Source: Deltaproteobacteria bacterium (lineage in GTDB: Bacteria > Myxococcota_A > UBA796 > SXON01). From it: 35,260 nucleotides of DNA. Shown one piece after another: positions 8,166 through 16,479 of the stretch. A program made the position numbers and the translations under genes. Each line of letters begins with the position of its first letter. The stretch's first letter is position 1. The notes beneath the pieces were generated by a model. It saw only the letters and a list, made by a program, of their open reading frames with translations, had not been told where the DNA came from and did not search any database. Where the stretch lies: the NCBI GenBank assembly GCA_947484175.1, contig CANKOI010000042.1, forward strand, positions 1-35,260. The letters run 5' to 3'.

Positions 8166-8786
8166 CTACGCGCCCATTCGTTCGATCACAGCCCCCGCTT
8201 CGGCGAGGAGCACCCGCGTTTCGCTGCAGTAGCCGGGGGCGAATCGCAGCGCTTGGTCGGGGCCAAGGTTCAGCCACCCGCACAGGAGGGCTCGAATCGG
8301 GCCGACGTGGGTACACACCACCACGCGCCCCTCCAACTCTCCCAGCTCTTTCCACGTTCGGAGGACACGCTCGGCGGTGTCGACCCATCTCTCGCCACCG
8401 GTGGGCTGTGCCAGCAGGTAATTTGCCCAGTACGCCGTTACGGCCGCGCCGTCTGCTTGACTGAGTTCCGCCCAGGTGCGGCCCTCCCACTCTCCCATGT
8501 CCTGCTCGCGCAGCCCGGGCAGGAGCTCCGGCTCCACGCCGAAGCGGTCGGCGAGGGCGGTGCAGCGGGAGAGATCGCTGGTGAGCACCCGATCGGGCGC
8601 GCCGAACTCGTCGAGGAACCTCCGGGCCACCCGCGCTGAGGCCTCGATCCCCGCGGTGCTCAGCTGCACGTCGGCTTGCCCGCGGCACATCCGCTCGGGC
8701 CCACGTACCACTTCGCCGTGGCGAAACACGTGCACGCGCGCCACGCGAAGGCTGGGGATGATTCGCAGCGTGGCGGGATCGTACAC
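8166..8786 (-). CDS. Histidine phosphatase family protein (phosphoglycerate mutase-like)
   Basis: 206 residues from GTG 8786; a GTG at 8744 just before the core would give 192 residues and cannot be excluded, as neither has a clear ribosome-binding site. The catalytic RHGE motif is in VHVFRHGEV, the second signature is TSDLSRCTALAD, then GLREQDMGEWEGRTWAEL and the C-terminal histidine in VVCTHVGPIRALL. These are the marks of the CobC/GpmB branch, whose members remove phosphate from alpha-ribazole phosphate, phosphosugars or other small molecules. The substrate is unassigned. It is divergent from coaX. Confidence 0.87.
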   Translation of the reverse strand: MYDPATLRIIPSLRVARVHVFRHGEVVRGPERMCRGQADVQLSTAGIEASARVARRFLDEFGAPDRVLTSDLSRCTALADRFGVEPELLPGLREQDMGEWEGRTWAELSQADGAAVTAYWANYLLAQPTGGERWVDTAERVLRTWKELGELEGRVVVCTHVGPIRALLCGWLNLGPDQALRFAPGYCSETRVLLAEAGAVIERMGA

Positions 8787-8830
8787 GCAGCGGGCATATT
8801 CTGGTGGGCGGTGGGCGGTTAGCGGTGGAG

Positions 8831-9562
8831 ATGCTTCTCACCGTGGATGTCGGCAATACCAAGACGGCGATCGCCGTGTGGTCGAGCGGCGAGGCGTTCG
8901 GGGTGCGACAGGCGCCCACGCACGAGGTCCGCGACTGGGTGAAGTGGGTAGCGGAGGGCGGGGCGGAGATCACCGAGGTGATGCTGGCGAGCGTGGTGCC
9001 GGCGGCCGTGCCCCAGTGGGAGGCCGTGGCGAACGTACTCGGCGCGTCCTTCTTCGCGCTCAGCGGCACCAACGCACCGGGTCTCAGGGTGGAGGTGGAC
9101 GATCCCGCCGCTGTGGGCCCCGACCGCCTCGCGAACGTGCTCGGCGCCCTCGACTGGGGGCCGGGGGCCTGGGTGGCGGTCGGCTTCGGCACGGCCACGA
9201 TCGTAGACCTCGTTCACCCCGATGGCCGGTTTGTGGGGGGGGCGATCGCCCCCGGCGCGGCAACCGCGCTTCGCGCGCTCGTTGAGCGCACCGCGAGGCT
9301 CCCAGAGGTGCCGCTTGTGGTGCCGCCGCGCGCAATCGGGCGCTCCACCGTAGAGGCGATGCAGGCGGGGGCGCTGCTCGGTCACGCCGCCATGGTGGAT
9401 GCGCTGGTGGCTCGCATGGAGAACGAGGCCGGAGTGCCAGTCCGGTGCGTGGCAACGGGGGGGCTCGCTACGCGGATTGCGCGCGCCTGCACGCGCGTGA
9501 ACACGATAGATCCGTTGCTCACCCTGCGCGGGCTGCGCCGCGCTTCGGAGCTGCGGCAATGA
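8831..9562 (+). CDS. coaX: Type III pantothenate kinase
   Basis: 243 residues from ATG 8831; GTG 8825 and GTG 8804 are in-frame alternatives, and the GGTGGAG directly before the ATG leaves the start uncertain. Family motifs are clear: phosphate loop DVGNTKTAIAVW at the N-terminus, GPDRLANVLGAL, GFGTATIVDLV, GGAIAPGAATALRAL and the C-terminal VATGGLA. CoaX phosphorylates pantothenate, the first step of coenzyme A synthesis, in the cytoplasm; type III enzymes need a monovalent cation and are not inhibited by CoA. The stop overlaps the next start (ATGA). Confidence 0.94.
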   Translation: MLLTVDVGNTKTAIAVWSSGEAFGVRQAPTHEVRDWVKWVAEGGAEITEVMLASVVPAAVPQWEAVANVLGASFFALSGTNAPGLRVEVDDPAAVGPDRLANVLGALDWGPGAWVAVGFGTATIVDLVHPDGRFVGGAIAPGAATALRALVERTARLPEVPLVVPPRAIGRSTVEAMQAGALLGHAAMVDALVARMENEAGVPVRCVATGGLATRIARACTRVNTIDPLLTLRGLRRASELRQ

Positions 9563-10752
9563 GCGAAATCCCGTGGGAAAAACTCGGCGTGCCGAGCGAA
9601 CTGCGAGGCATGGTGGGGCCGGATGCCCCGCTTTCGATGCGGCAGACGGCGGCTCGCGGGCTCCTCCCGGCTACGCCCGATGTCCAACTCGCGCTCCTGT
9701 ATGTCTGCGCGGCCACCGGTGATTCCGCTCTTCGGGCGCTGGCGGTCACCACCTTGAACGGCCTCTCCAATCTGGCGGGCGCCCTCAGTCACCGCACCCA
9801 CACCAAGGTGCTGGAATTTCTGGTCGAGTTCCGCGCCGAGCCCGCAGTGGATGCGCTGGTGCGGCACCACCGCAACCTCAACGACCGGTCGGCGATCCTC
9901 CTCGCCGAGCGAGCCGACGAGCGTGCTGCCGAGGCGATGTGCGACGACCATGAGCGGCTGATGGTCACTCCCGATGTGCTCGTTGCGCTCCATCAGAATC
10001 CTCGTGCCGCGAACGTGGCGGTGGAACGCGCCATCGCCTTCCTGCGGATGGAGCACGCCCTCCCCGAGCTGCCGGCACAGCGGGGCGGGAGCGCGCGCGT
10101 GGTCGCCTCCGCGCCCCCCCCCCCCGTCATCGATCTGGACGCCGAGATCGAGGCCGCCCTCGGCGGCAAGCTCTCACCGGGGCTGGCCGCGCGGCAAACG
10201 ATGGAGCGCTTCGTTCTCGCCTACAGCTCGTCGGGAACGATCTCTGGCTTCGACTTCAACTTCAGCTCGGGCGACGAGTTTTCCATGGACCTCCTGAACG
10301 ACGGCGGCGCGGAGGCGCCTCCGGAACTCCGGGTCAGCATCGAGAGGAGGATCGCCGCGATGCCGCCCGGGAAAAAAATCAAGCTTGCTTACCTAGGCAA
10401 CAAAGAGAGCCGCGGTATTCTGCTCCGCGACCGCAACAAGCAGGTGGCGCTCGCGGTGGTGAAGAGCGGCAGGATGACAGACGGCGAAGCAGCCTCCGCC
10501 GCAGGCAACCGCAATGTCAGCATGGACGTGCTCCGCGAGATCGCCGATAATCGTGAATTTATGCGGAAGTACCCGATCAAGGTTGCGCTGGTGAACAACC
10601 CGCGAACGCCGCCGAGCGTGGCAGTGCCCATCGTCTCGCAGCTCCAGAAGCGCGACCTCGAGCAGCTCGCCCGGAACCGCAACGTTTCCAGCGTCTTGTT
10701 CACGATGGCGGCGAAGCTCATGAAGCAGAAGTCGACGGCGCACGACAAGTAG
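9559..10752 (+). CDS. Helical-repeat protein of unknown function
   Basis: 397 residues from ATG 9559, which overlaps the coaX stop as ATGA. No enzyme motif is visible. The N-terminal ~190 residues are helical with HEAT-like periodicity (VQLALLYVCAATGDSALRAL). A linker with a Pro run (PPPPV, from a C10 tract near 10115-10124) leads to an acidic, aromatic segment around 230-260. The C-terminal half repeats units such as LAYLGNKESRGILLRDRN, AASAAGNRNVSMDVLREIADN and LARNRNVSSVL, about 36 residues apart, resembling leucine-rich-variant or HEAT repeats. The role is probably protein-protein contact. The homopolymeric C run is a possible slippage site. Confidence 0.75.
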   Translation: MSEIPWEKLGVPSELRGMVGPDAPLSMRQTAARGLLPATPDVQLALLYVCAATGDSALRALAVTTLNGLSNLAGALSHRTHTKVLEFLVEFRAEPAVDALVRHHRNLNDRSAILLAERADERAAEAMCDDHERLMVTPDVLVALHQNPRAANVAVERAIAFLRMEHALPELPAQRGGSARVVASAPPPPVIDLDAEIEAALGGKLSPGLAARQTMERFVLAYSSSGTISGFDFNFSSGDEFSMDLLNDGGAEAPPELRVSIERRIAAMPPGKKIKLAYLGNKESRGILLRDRNKQVALAVVKSGRMTDGEAASAAGNRNVSMDVLREIADNREFMRKYPIKVALVNNPRTPPSVAVPIVSQLQKRDLEQLARNRNVSSVLFTMAAKLMKQKSTAHDK

Positions 10753-11079
10753 GGGCTGAATGCCGATTGACCTCGATGGGGCTCGCCGCGCAGGACGCTG
10801 CGCCGGTGGCGCGAAGGTCCCTTGCCAGCCGGCGGCCTCGGGAGGGGCGGCGTGAGGAAACATCGGTGTTTGCGCAGGGTCCTGCCGCAGCCGTCCGCCC
10901 CTCCGCTCGCCCCGCAACGGGGCTCGGTCGGGCCGGCCGACTGCGTCACCCAGCCCGTCACCGACCCGTCCAACCGCGGTACCCGACGAGAAGTTCCCAG
11001 GCTGTCACGGGACTCCGCTGGGCTTGCTGCTGCGGCTCGACACGGACCGTGTTCGTAGGCCAATCGCGGTCAGGGGGCT
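10753..11079. other. Gene-free convergent region with strong secondary-structure potential
   Basis: No supportable gene lies in these 327 bases between two convergent stops. Visible structure: a perfect 10-base stem GGAGGGGCGG (10841-10850) with CCGCCCCTCC (10895-10904) enclosing two small hairpins (AAACA-TCGG-TGTTT at 10858-10871, GCAG-GGTC-CTGC at 10874-10885); a hairpin GCCCCG-CAA-CGGGGC near 10909-10923; and GTCGG/CCGAC arms near 10927-10941. The ends also match in inverted orientation: GGGGCTGAA at 10752-10760 pairs with TTCAGCCCC at 11079-11087, and CGATTG at 10764-10769 with CAATCG at 11061-11066. It could be an RNA gene, a double terminator or a degenerate small element. The signatures of RNase P, SRP and tmRNA are not there. 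Confidence 0.45.
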
Positions 11080-11088
11080 TCAGCCCCC
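11073..11088 (-). terminator. GC-rich hairpin at the end of the alanine dehydrogenase-like gene
   Basis: On the minus strand GGGGGC and GCCCCC form a 6-base stem around a TGAA loop. The stop codon of the gene (11080-11082) lies in the loop. There is no U-run, so termination is only likely, not certain. Confidence 0.4.
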
Positions 11089-12024
11089 GGCGAGCGCCGC
11101 CAGCACGAACGGGAGGGCGGCCTGGCTGAGCGCGAGGCTCGCTGTGCGCGGCACTCCGCCTGGGAAGTTGGGAACGCCGATGTGTACGATGCCGTCGACC
11201 AGCGTCGTGGGCTTGTCGAGCGTGGTGGGCACGGTGCTCTCGAACGCGCCTCCATCGAGGATCGAGAGGTCCACGACCACCGCGCCCGGTTGCATGAGCG
11301 CAAGATGCGCACGAGTGGCGATGCGTGGGCAGGTGGCGTCGTCCTGCCGGACGGCCGCGATCACGACGTCGGCGTGCAGCAGCGCCCGTTCGATCTGGTG
11401 GGCGGTGGCGAGAAGGGTGCTCACGCCGGGGAGGCGAAGCCCGCGGAGCCGGGAGACATCGATGTCCAGCACCTGTACGTCGGCGCCGACGGCGCTGGCC
11501 ACGCGCGCCGCCGTGGCTCCGGCCACGCCGCCCCCGATCACCACGAGGCGCGAGGGCTCGACGCCGGGCACACCGCCCAACAGGATGCCGCGCCCCCCGG
11601 AAGCGAGGGCGACGGTCGCAGCGTCGACCGCGAGGCGGCCCGCGATTTCGGACATGGCCGCAAGGACCGGCAGGGTGCCATCGGCGGCGCGGCAGCGCTC
11701 GAGGGCCAGCCAGGTGCATGGCGGCCCCCCAACCCCGTGGAGCAAGGCCGCCACGGTGTGATCGGCGCGGAGCAGGGTGCGCTCGTGGGTCGTGGGAGCG
11801 CCCACCTTCCAGACCCACGCCGCACGGTCGAACACCTCTTCCGCGGTGGGGGAGATGGAGGCTCCGGCCCGGATGTACTCGTCGTCGGGGAAGCCGCTCG
11901 CCGCCCCTGCTCCCTGCTCGACCCAAACCTCGTGCCCCGCGGCGCACAGCGACCGTGCGGCCGATGGCGAAGCCGCCACACGGCCCTCGCCTTCGCCAGT
12001 TTCGCGGGGGATGCCGACGCGCAT
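11080..12024 (-). CDS. Alanine dehydrogenase / PNT-alpha-like NAD(P)-binding protein
   Basis: 314 residues from ATG 12024 (MRVGIPRET, the standard family start). It has the family's N-terminal opening with RVAASPSAA, a Lys in VWKVGAP and a His in AALLHGVGG at the places where alanine dehydrogenase binds pyruvate, and the nucleotide-binding VVIGGGVAGATAARVASAVGADVQVLDID. The C-terminal part has VVDLSILDGGAFEST, GIVHIGVPNFPGGVPRTAS, the last as in alanine dehydrogenase and transhydrogenase alpha subunits. It is about 55 residues shorter than typical alanine dehydrogenases (around 370), mostly from the N-terminal half and the tail. A reaction of alanine to pyruvate with NAD is likely, but a different amino-acid substrate is possible. 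Confidence 0.75.
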   Translation of the reverse strand: MRVGIPRETGEGEGRVAASPSAARSLCAAGHEVWVEQGAGAASGFPDDEYIRAGASISPTAEEVFDRAAWVWKVGAPTTHERTLLRADHTVAALLHGVGGPPCTWLALERCRAADGTLPVLAAMSEIAGRLAVDAATVALASGGRGILLGGVPGVEPSRLVVIGGGVAGATAARVASAVGADVQVLDIDVSRLRGLRLPGVSTLLATAHQIERALLHADVVIAAVRQDDATCPRIATRAHLALMQPGAVVVDLSILDGGAFESTVPTTLDKPTTLVDGIVHIGVPNFPGGVPRTASLALSQAALPFVLAALAGG

Positions 12025-12074
12025 CGGCGTGCCTAACTGATCTGGATGGGGTAGCGGAGCGGATTGGAGTCGGA

Positions 12075-13079
12075 TTGCAACGCACGGCGGAGCCGGAAAC
12101 AAATCGACAGGTTGCCCTCCCCGACGCGCAGGCGGCGCAGGAGTTGGTCGGCGAACTAGGCCGCCACCTCGCGATCATCTCGCGCTCCACCGGGGCGAAG
12201 CTCAGCCAACGTGGCGGCACCGTGGTCGTGGCGGGTGAGCCCGCGGAGGTGGAGCTGGCCGCCCGGGTGGTGCAGCAGCTGTACGCGGTGGCCGCCAGGG
12301 GCAACCGCGTGGTGCCTGTCGACGTCGACCAGGCCTGTCGGCTTCTGCGGGCCGAGCCCACCGCCGACCTTCTCGACTATCAGGCAGACGCCGTCCTCGT
12401 CGGCAGTCGAAAGAAGGCGATCTACGCGCGCACGCCCACGCAGAGGCGCTACCTACGTTCCTTCGCGCAGAACGACATCGTGTTCGGGCTCGGGCCGGCC
12501 GGAACGGGGAAGACCTACCTGGCGATGGCGATGGCCGTCTCGCTGTTGTTGAAGGAGAAAGTGCGGCGCATCGTGCTGTGCCGCCCGGCGGTCGAGGCGG
12601 GGGAGAAGCTCGGATTTCTGCCTGGAGACCTTGCCGAGAAGGTGAATCCCTACCTACGCCCCCTCTACGACGCGCTCTACGACATGGTCGACGAGGAGCG
12701 AGCCGCCCGCCTCTTGGAGCGGGGCGCAATCGAGGTGGCGCCGCTCGCGTTCATGCGTGGGCGTACCCTCAACGATGCCTTCATCATCCTCGACGAAGCC
12801 CAAAACGCCACCGAAGCGCAGATGAAGATGTTTCTCACTCGCCTTGGCCACGAGTCGCGCGCGGCCGTCACCGGCGATCTCACCCAGGTCGATCTCCCGT
12901 ACGGCGTTCGCTCCGGGCTCGCGCAGGCCGTGCGCCTGCTCGAAGGGATCGAGGGGATCGGGTTGATTCGGTTCAGCGACGTCGACATCGTCCGACATCC
13001 CTTGGTGGGAGACATCGTGCGCGCCTACGACCGGGAGGGTGCTGAACGTTCGCGCGCCGAACGGGGCGAACGTGCGTGA
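12075..13079 (+). CDS. phoH: PhoH-like ATPase
   Basis: 334 residues from TTG 12075, chosen because a GGAG site (12066-12069) lies 5 bases upstream and the length then fits the family; no ATG or GTG is suitably placed. After a KH-like N-terminal region come [18 protein letters not shown] (Walker A about residue 140), [43 protein letters not shown] (Walker B) and [12 protein letters not shown], all diagnostic of PhoH. It is a cytoplasmic ATPase associated with RNA metabolism. It heads a cluster with pgpH-like, ybeY, pilin and prfB, and its stop overlaps the next gene by 8 bases. Confidence 0.92.
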   Translation: MQRTAEPETNRQVALPDAQAAQELVGELGRHLAIISRSTGAKLSQRGGTVVVAGEPAEVELAARVVQQLYAVAARGNRVVPVDVDQACRLLRAEPTADLLDYQADAVLVGSRKKAIYARTPTQRRYLRSFAQNDIVFGLGPAGTGKTYLAMAMAVSLLLKEKVRRIVLCRPAVEAGEKLGFLPGDLAEKVNPYLRPLYDALYDMVDEERAARLLERGAIEVAPLAFMRGRTLNDAFIILDEAQNATEAQMKMFLTRLGHESRAAVTGDLTQVDLPYGVRSGLAQAVRLLEGIEGIGLIRFSDVDIVRHPLVGDIVRAYDREGAERSRAERGERA

Positions 13080-15501
13080 GCGTTTGATCCACCTGTTCGG
13101 GGTGGCGGGCACCGCTCGCCGGGCCACCAGCTTCGCCATTTTTTGCCTGCTCGCTGCGCTGCTCCTCACCGACTTCCGCACCACGGCCGGGCAGGGGCTC
13201 GCCGTGGGCGAGGTGGCCGATAGCGACGTGCTCGCGCCCTTCTCCTTCCCCTTTGTGGACTTGGGTGCCACCGCGGAGCGTCGTGTGTCGGCGGCGACCG
13301 CGATTCGGCCGGTCTACGATGCCGATCCAGAGCTGCGGAAGCGTATCGAGAGCCGCGTCTCGCAGGCGTTCGACATGGCTCGCCGGCGGGTGGCGGCGGA
13401 GAGCGGTGGGCGGGCTCCCGAAGCCGCGCTTCCCCGAGCGGCCCGGCGCGCAATCGGGCGCGACTTCAGCACGTCCTTGGATGTTTCACTTGCCGACGAA
13501 GCGCTCGCGGCCTTCGTTGCGGACGGCTACTCGGAACAGGCGGAGCGGTTGGTCGGGGAGTTCCTCGAGGTCGGCTTCGGCCGCCCTGTGCTTCTGGAGT
13601 CGGCCGACACGCCGGACACCGCGCGGGGGGTGTCCGTGGTTTCCGGGGGCGTTGGTCGCTGGGAGGAGCAGGTTCTGCCCGACTTCAGCAGTGTGCAGTC
13701 GATGGCGGAAGCCCGACAGGCGATCTCCATGCACGTACTCGAGGCCCACGGCACGAGCGAGCGGGCGGGGCTTGTGCAGGCGGCGGCGGCGCTCGCGCGC
13801 GGGCTCGTGCGGCCCGACTTCTCGTACAACGAGATCCTGACGGAACGCCGTCGTGTCGAAGCAGCGGCGGCGGTGGAACCGGTGAGTTCGGAAGTTCGCC
13901 GGGGCGCTCGGGTGGTGCGGGCCGGCGACGTCATCGACGAGCGTCAAGCGCAGGTGCTGGCAACGCTCGCCGAGGCCGGCACGCGCACCGGATCGGGCTG
14001 GCGCGTCTCGCTTTGGCTGTGTTTCGTGGCGGTCGTCGCGGCCGCTCCGATCTCCTTCGCCCGGAACACCATCCGGAAGTTCGCGCGTAAGCAGACCGAC
14101 CTTGAAGCGATGGCGGTGATCCTGTTGTTCGTGCTGGCGCTGGGGCGACTGGCGGCCAGCTCGGTGGGCGTGGTCCATCTCCTTGGGCACGACGACGCTG
14201 CTACCGTGGGGCTGCTGGTGCCGGTGGCGGGCGGTGCGATGCTGGTGCGCATTCTGGTGAACAGCGAGAGCGCATTGGTCTTTGCCGTGATCGCCTCGCT
14301 CTTGGCGGGTGCGCAGATGGACCAGTCCTCCACCTACGCGGCTTGGTACATGGTCACCTCGCTGGTAGCGGCCTCGCTGGTGGGTCAGGCCCGCGAGCGC
14401 CTGAACGTACTCCGTGCGGGCGTGATGAGCGGCCTCGTCGGGGCAGGGATGGTGCTCATCCTCGCGCTCGTGCGGGTGGAGAATCCCGTGGCTGAAGCAG
14501 GCCTGCTCGGCTGGGGGAACGCCACGGGGCAGGTCGTGACGGCGCTCGCGGCGGGGCTGCTCAGCGCCATGCTCACGCTTGGCCTCGTGCCGGTGATGGA
14601 GCTGTTCGGCTTCCTCACCGACTACAAGTTGTTCGAGCTCGCCAACCTAAATCACCCGCTGTTGCGGCGGTTGATGCTCCAGGCGCCCGGTACCTACCAT
14701 CACAGCGTGATCGTCGGCTCGTTGAGCGAAGCGGCCTGTGAAGCCATCGGGGCGAACGCTCTCCTCGCCCGAGTGGCGTGCTACTTCCACGACATCGGCA
14801 AGGGGGTGAAGCCCCAGTACTTCGTCGAGAACCAGCGCGACGGCCAGAATCGCCACGACCGCCTCTCGCCCGAGCAGTCCGCCCAGATCATCATCAACCA
14901 TGTCCGCGAAGGGGGGGCGCTCGCCCGCCAGCACAAGCTGCCGCGGCCGATCTACGACAACATCTTCATGCACCATGGCACGGGGCTGATCCCCTACTTC
15001 CACAACCGGGCGAAGGAGCAGGCGGCCGGTCAGCCGGTGGAGGAGGCGCTGTTCCGCTACCCTGGTCCCAAGCCGAATACGCGTGAATCCGGCATCATTA
15101 TGCTCGCCGACAAAGTGGAGGCGGCCTGCCGCACGATCAAGGAGCCGTCCGAGGAGCGGATGCGCGCCATGATTCAGGCGATCATCAATCAAGTCATGGC
15201 CGACGGGCAGCTTGAGGAGTGCCCGCTCACGGTGAAGGAGCTCTACCAGATCGCCAATGCCTTCGTGGCCGTGCTCCTCGGCATCTACCACCATCGAATC
15301 GAGTACCCGGCGACCCGGGCGATTTCTTCGGGTGCCGGGAGGCTGCCGGGTATCCCGCGCCAGGGCACCATCACCCTCGAAATCCAGAACCCCGTTCTCC
15401 CGCCGCGAGTGGGCCTCGCCGATCCCGACCCCTCTTCCGACTACGAAGCCGTCGAAGTGCCCGAGCATCCCCCGCTCCCGCGCGACGTCGACGACGCCTG
15501 A
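13072..15501 (+). CDS. 7TM-HD membrane phosphohydrolase (PgpH-like)
   Basis: 809 residues from GTG 13072, which overlaps the phoH stop; GTG 13039 is possible but its GGGAGG site touches the start codon. Order of domains: a membrane span near residues 12-30, a large extracytoplasmic 7TMR-HDED-like domain (VADSDVLAPFSFPF...RPVYDADPELRKR), about seven membrane spans between roughly 315 and 525, and a cytoplasmic HD domain with GTYHHSVIVGSLSEAA and ACYFHDIGKG, then NHVREG and IMLADKVEAACR. All metal-binding His/Asp positions seem kept. In Listeria, PgpH hydrolyses cyclic di-AMP; whether this organism uses that signal is not shown. The stop overlaps ybeY (TGATG). Confidence 0.92.
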   Translation: MRERLIHLFGVAGTARRATSFAIFCLLAALLLTDFRTTAGQGLAVGEVADSDVLAPFSFPFVDLGATAERRVSAATAIRPVYDADPELRKRIESRVSQAFDMARRRVAAESGGRAPEAALPRAARRAIGRDFSTSLDVSLADEALAAFVADGYSEQAERLVGEFLEVGFGRPVLLESADTPDTARGVSVVSGGVGRWEEQVLPDFSSVQSMAEARQAISMHVLEAHGTSERAGLVQAAAALARGLVRPDFSYNEILTERRRVEAAAAVEPVSSEVRRGARVVRAGDVIDERQAQVLATLAEAGTRTGSGWRVSLWLCFVAVVAAAPISFARNTIRKFARKQTDLEAMAVILLFVLALGRLAASSVGVVHLLGHDDAATVGLLVPVAGGAMLVRILVNSESALVFAVIASLLAGAQMDQSSTYAAWYMVTSLVAASLVGQARERLNVLRAGVMSGLVGAGMVLILALVRVENPVAEAGLLGWGNATGQVVTALAAGLLSAMLTLGLVPVMELFGFLTDYKLFELANLNHPLLRRLMLQAPGTYHHSVIVGSLSEAACEAIGANALLARVACYFHDIGKGVKPQYFVENQRDGQNRHDRLSPEQSAQIIINHVREGGALARQHKLPRPIYDNIFMHHGTGLIPYFHNRAKEQAAGQPVEEALFRYPGPKPNTRESGIIMLADKVEAACRTIKEPSEERMRAMIQAIINQVMADGQLEECPLTVKELYQIANAFVAVLLGIYHHRIEYPATRAISSGAGRLPGIPRQGTITLEIQNPVLPPRVGLADPDPSSDYEAVEVPEHPPLPRDVDDA

Positions 15502-15968
15502 TGCCGGTGTCCCTCCGTTGTCAAGGGGTCAAGCATCCCACGGCGGCGCTCCGGGCCGACGCTCGGCGGCTGTTGTCGCTCGCCGGGAGGGCGGATGCGG
15601 AGCTGAGCGTGCTCTTGTGCGACGACGCCTTCATTCAGGAGTTGAACCTCCAGTGGCGTCAGAAGAACGAGCCCACCGACGTACTGAGCTTCGAGATGGG
15701 CGACCCGGTGGTGCTCGGAGACATCGTGGTGAGTGTCGACCGGGCCGCACTGCAGGCGATGGAGCGCGGCCACGACCTGCACACCGAGCTGCGGGTGCTG
15801 CTGGTTCACGGCTTCCTGCATCTGGTCGGGTACGACCACGAAGAGGCAGGCGACGACGTGGTGATGGCGGCGGAGGAGAACCGCCTCTTAGCGGCGATGG
15901 GGGTCGCGCCCGTCGGTTTGGTCGCCCGCGCGCACGCTCAGGTTGTCGGCGGCGCCGATCGGGTGTAG
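15501..15968 (+). CDS. ybeY: Endoribonuclease YbeY
   Basis: 155 residues from ATG 15501, overlapping the stop of the previous gene by one base. It contains LSVLLCDDAFIQELN, the signature KNEPTDVLSFEMGD, and the zinc-binding HGFLHLVGYDHE (about residues 102-113) with all three histidines. YbeY is a metal-dependent RNase needed for 16S rRNA 3'-end maturation and ribosome quality control. The phoH-pgpH-ybeY order is common in bacteria and supports the call. Confidence 0.95.
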   Translation: MPVSLRCQGVKHPTAALRADARRLLSLAGRADAELSVLLCDDAFIQELNLQWRQKNEPTDVLSFEMGDPVVLGDIVVSVDRAALQAMERGHDLHTELRVLLVHGFLHLVGYDHEEAGDDVVMAAEENRLLAAMGVAPVGLVARAHAQVVGGADRV

Positions 15969-15977
15969 CATCCCGGC

Positions 15978-16445
15978 ATGGCAACTCGGGCGGGCTTCTC
16001 GATGGTGGAGTTGGCAGTGACGGTCGCCATCATCGGCCTCCTCGCCGCCATCGGCATCCCTTCTTGGACGCAGGCACAGCATCGCGCGAAACGGGCGGAA
16101 GTGCCTGGCAACGTGGAGGGTATCCGCGTGGCAGAACTGGCGTATTATGCCACCTTCGACACGTTTGTGGCCGAGCCGGCCTGGTACCCTGCCGATCTCA
16201 CGGGCAGCGAGTCCGACAAGCAGCTCAGGGCGTGGCCGGAGCTGAGTGCGGCGGGAGGATTCAGTCAGCTCGGCTGGGCACCCTTCGGCTCCGTGCGCGC
16301 CGCCTATTCCATCCCCGATGGCGACGAAGACAGCTTCGAAGTGCAGGCCGTGTCGGATGTGGACGGCGACGGCGACACCGCGCTTTATTGGTGCACCGAG
16401 GCGGCGGCATGCGGCTGGGAGACAGGGGACGAGAACGTGTTCTGA
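15978..16445 (+). CDS. Type IV pilin-like protein with prepilin cleavage motif
   Basis: 155 residues from ATG 15978. MATRAG is a short leader followed by FSMVELAVTVAIIGLLAAIGIPSW, the class III signal: cleavage after Gly6, with Phe as residue +1 and Glu at +5, then a membrane-spanning helix that packs in the pilus core. The mature domain has RAEVPGNVEGIRVAELAYYATFDTFV and a polar C-terminal region with a DVDGDGD loop that resembles a calcium-binding site and two cysteines (CTEAAACG) that could form a disulfide loop. It could be a minor pilin or a type II secretion pseudopilin. No other pilus gene is nearby; it sits 9 bases after ybeY, ahead of prfB. Confidence 0.88.
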   Translation: MATRAGFSMVELAVTVAIIGLLAAIGIPSWTQAQHRAKRAEVPGNVEGIRVAELAYYATFDTFVAEPAWYPADLTGSESDKQLRAWPELSAAGGFSQLGWAPFGSVRAAYSIPDGDEDSFEVQAVSDVDGDGDTALYWCTEAAACGWETGDENVF

Positions 16446-16479
16446 TACCGCCCCGCGGGTGAGCGAGATAGCCCGCCGC

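Noticed and set aside
10105..10125. Frameshift or pseudogene caused by the C10 run in the repeat protein
   Set aside because: The frame is open and consistent in composition and repeat pattern on both sides of the run; noted only as a slippage-prone tract.
10841..10904. Possible RNase P, SRP or tmRNA gene in the convergent gap
   Set aside because: GAGGAAA and GCAGGGT recall RNase P fragments, and CAGGGTCCTG recalls the SRP apical loop, but the ACAGAAA core, the GGAAGGAAGCAGC loop and a tRNA-like end are all absent on both strands.
11325..12074. PhoH extended upstream over the alanine dehydrogenase gene
   Set aside because: The open frame is the antisense shadow of the dehydrogenase. The family-length protein starts at TTG 12075 behind a GGAG site.
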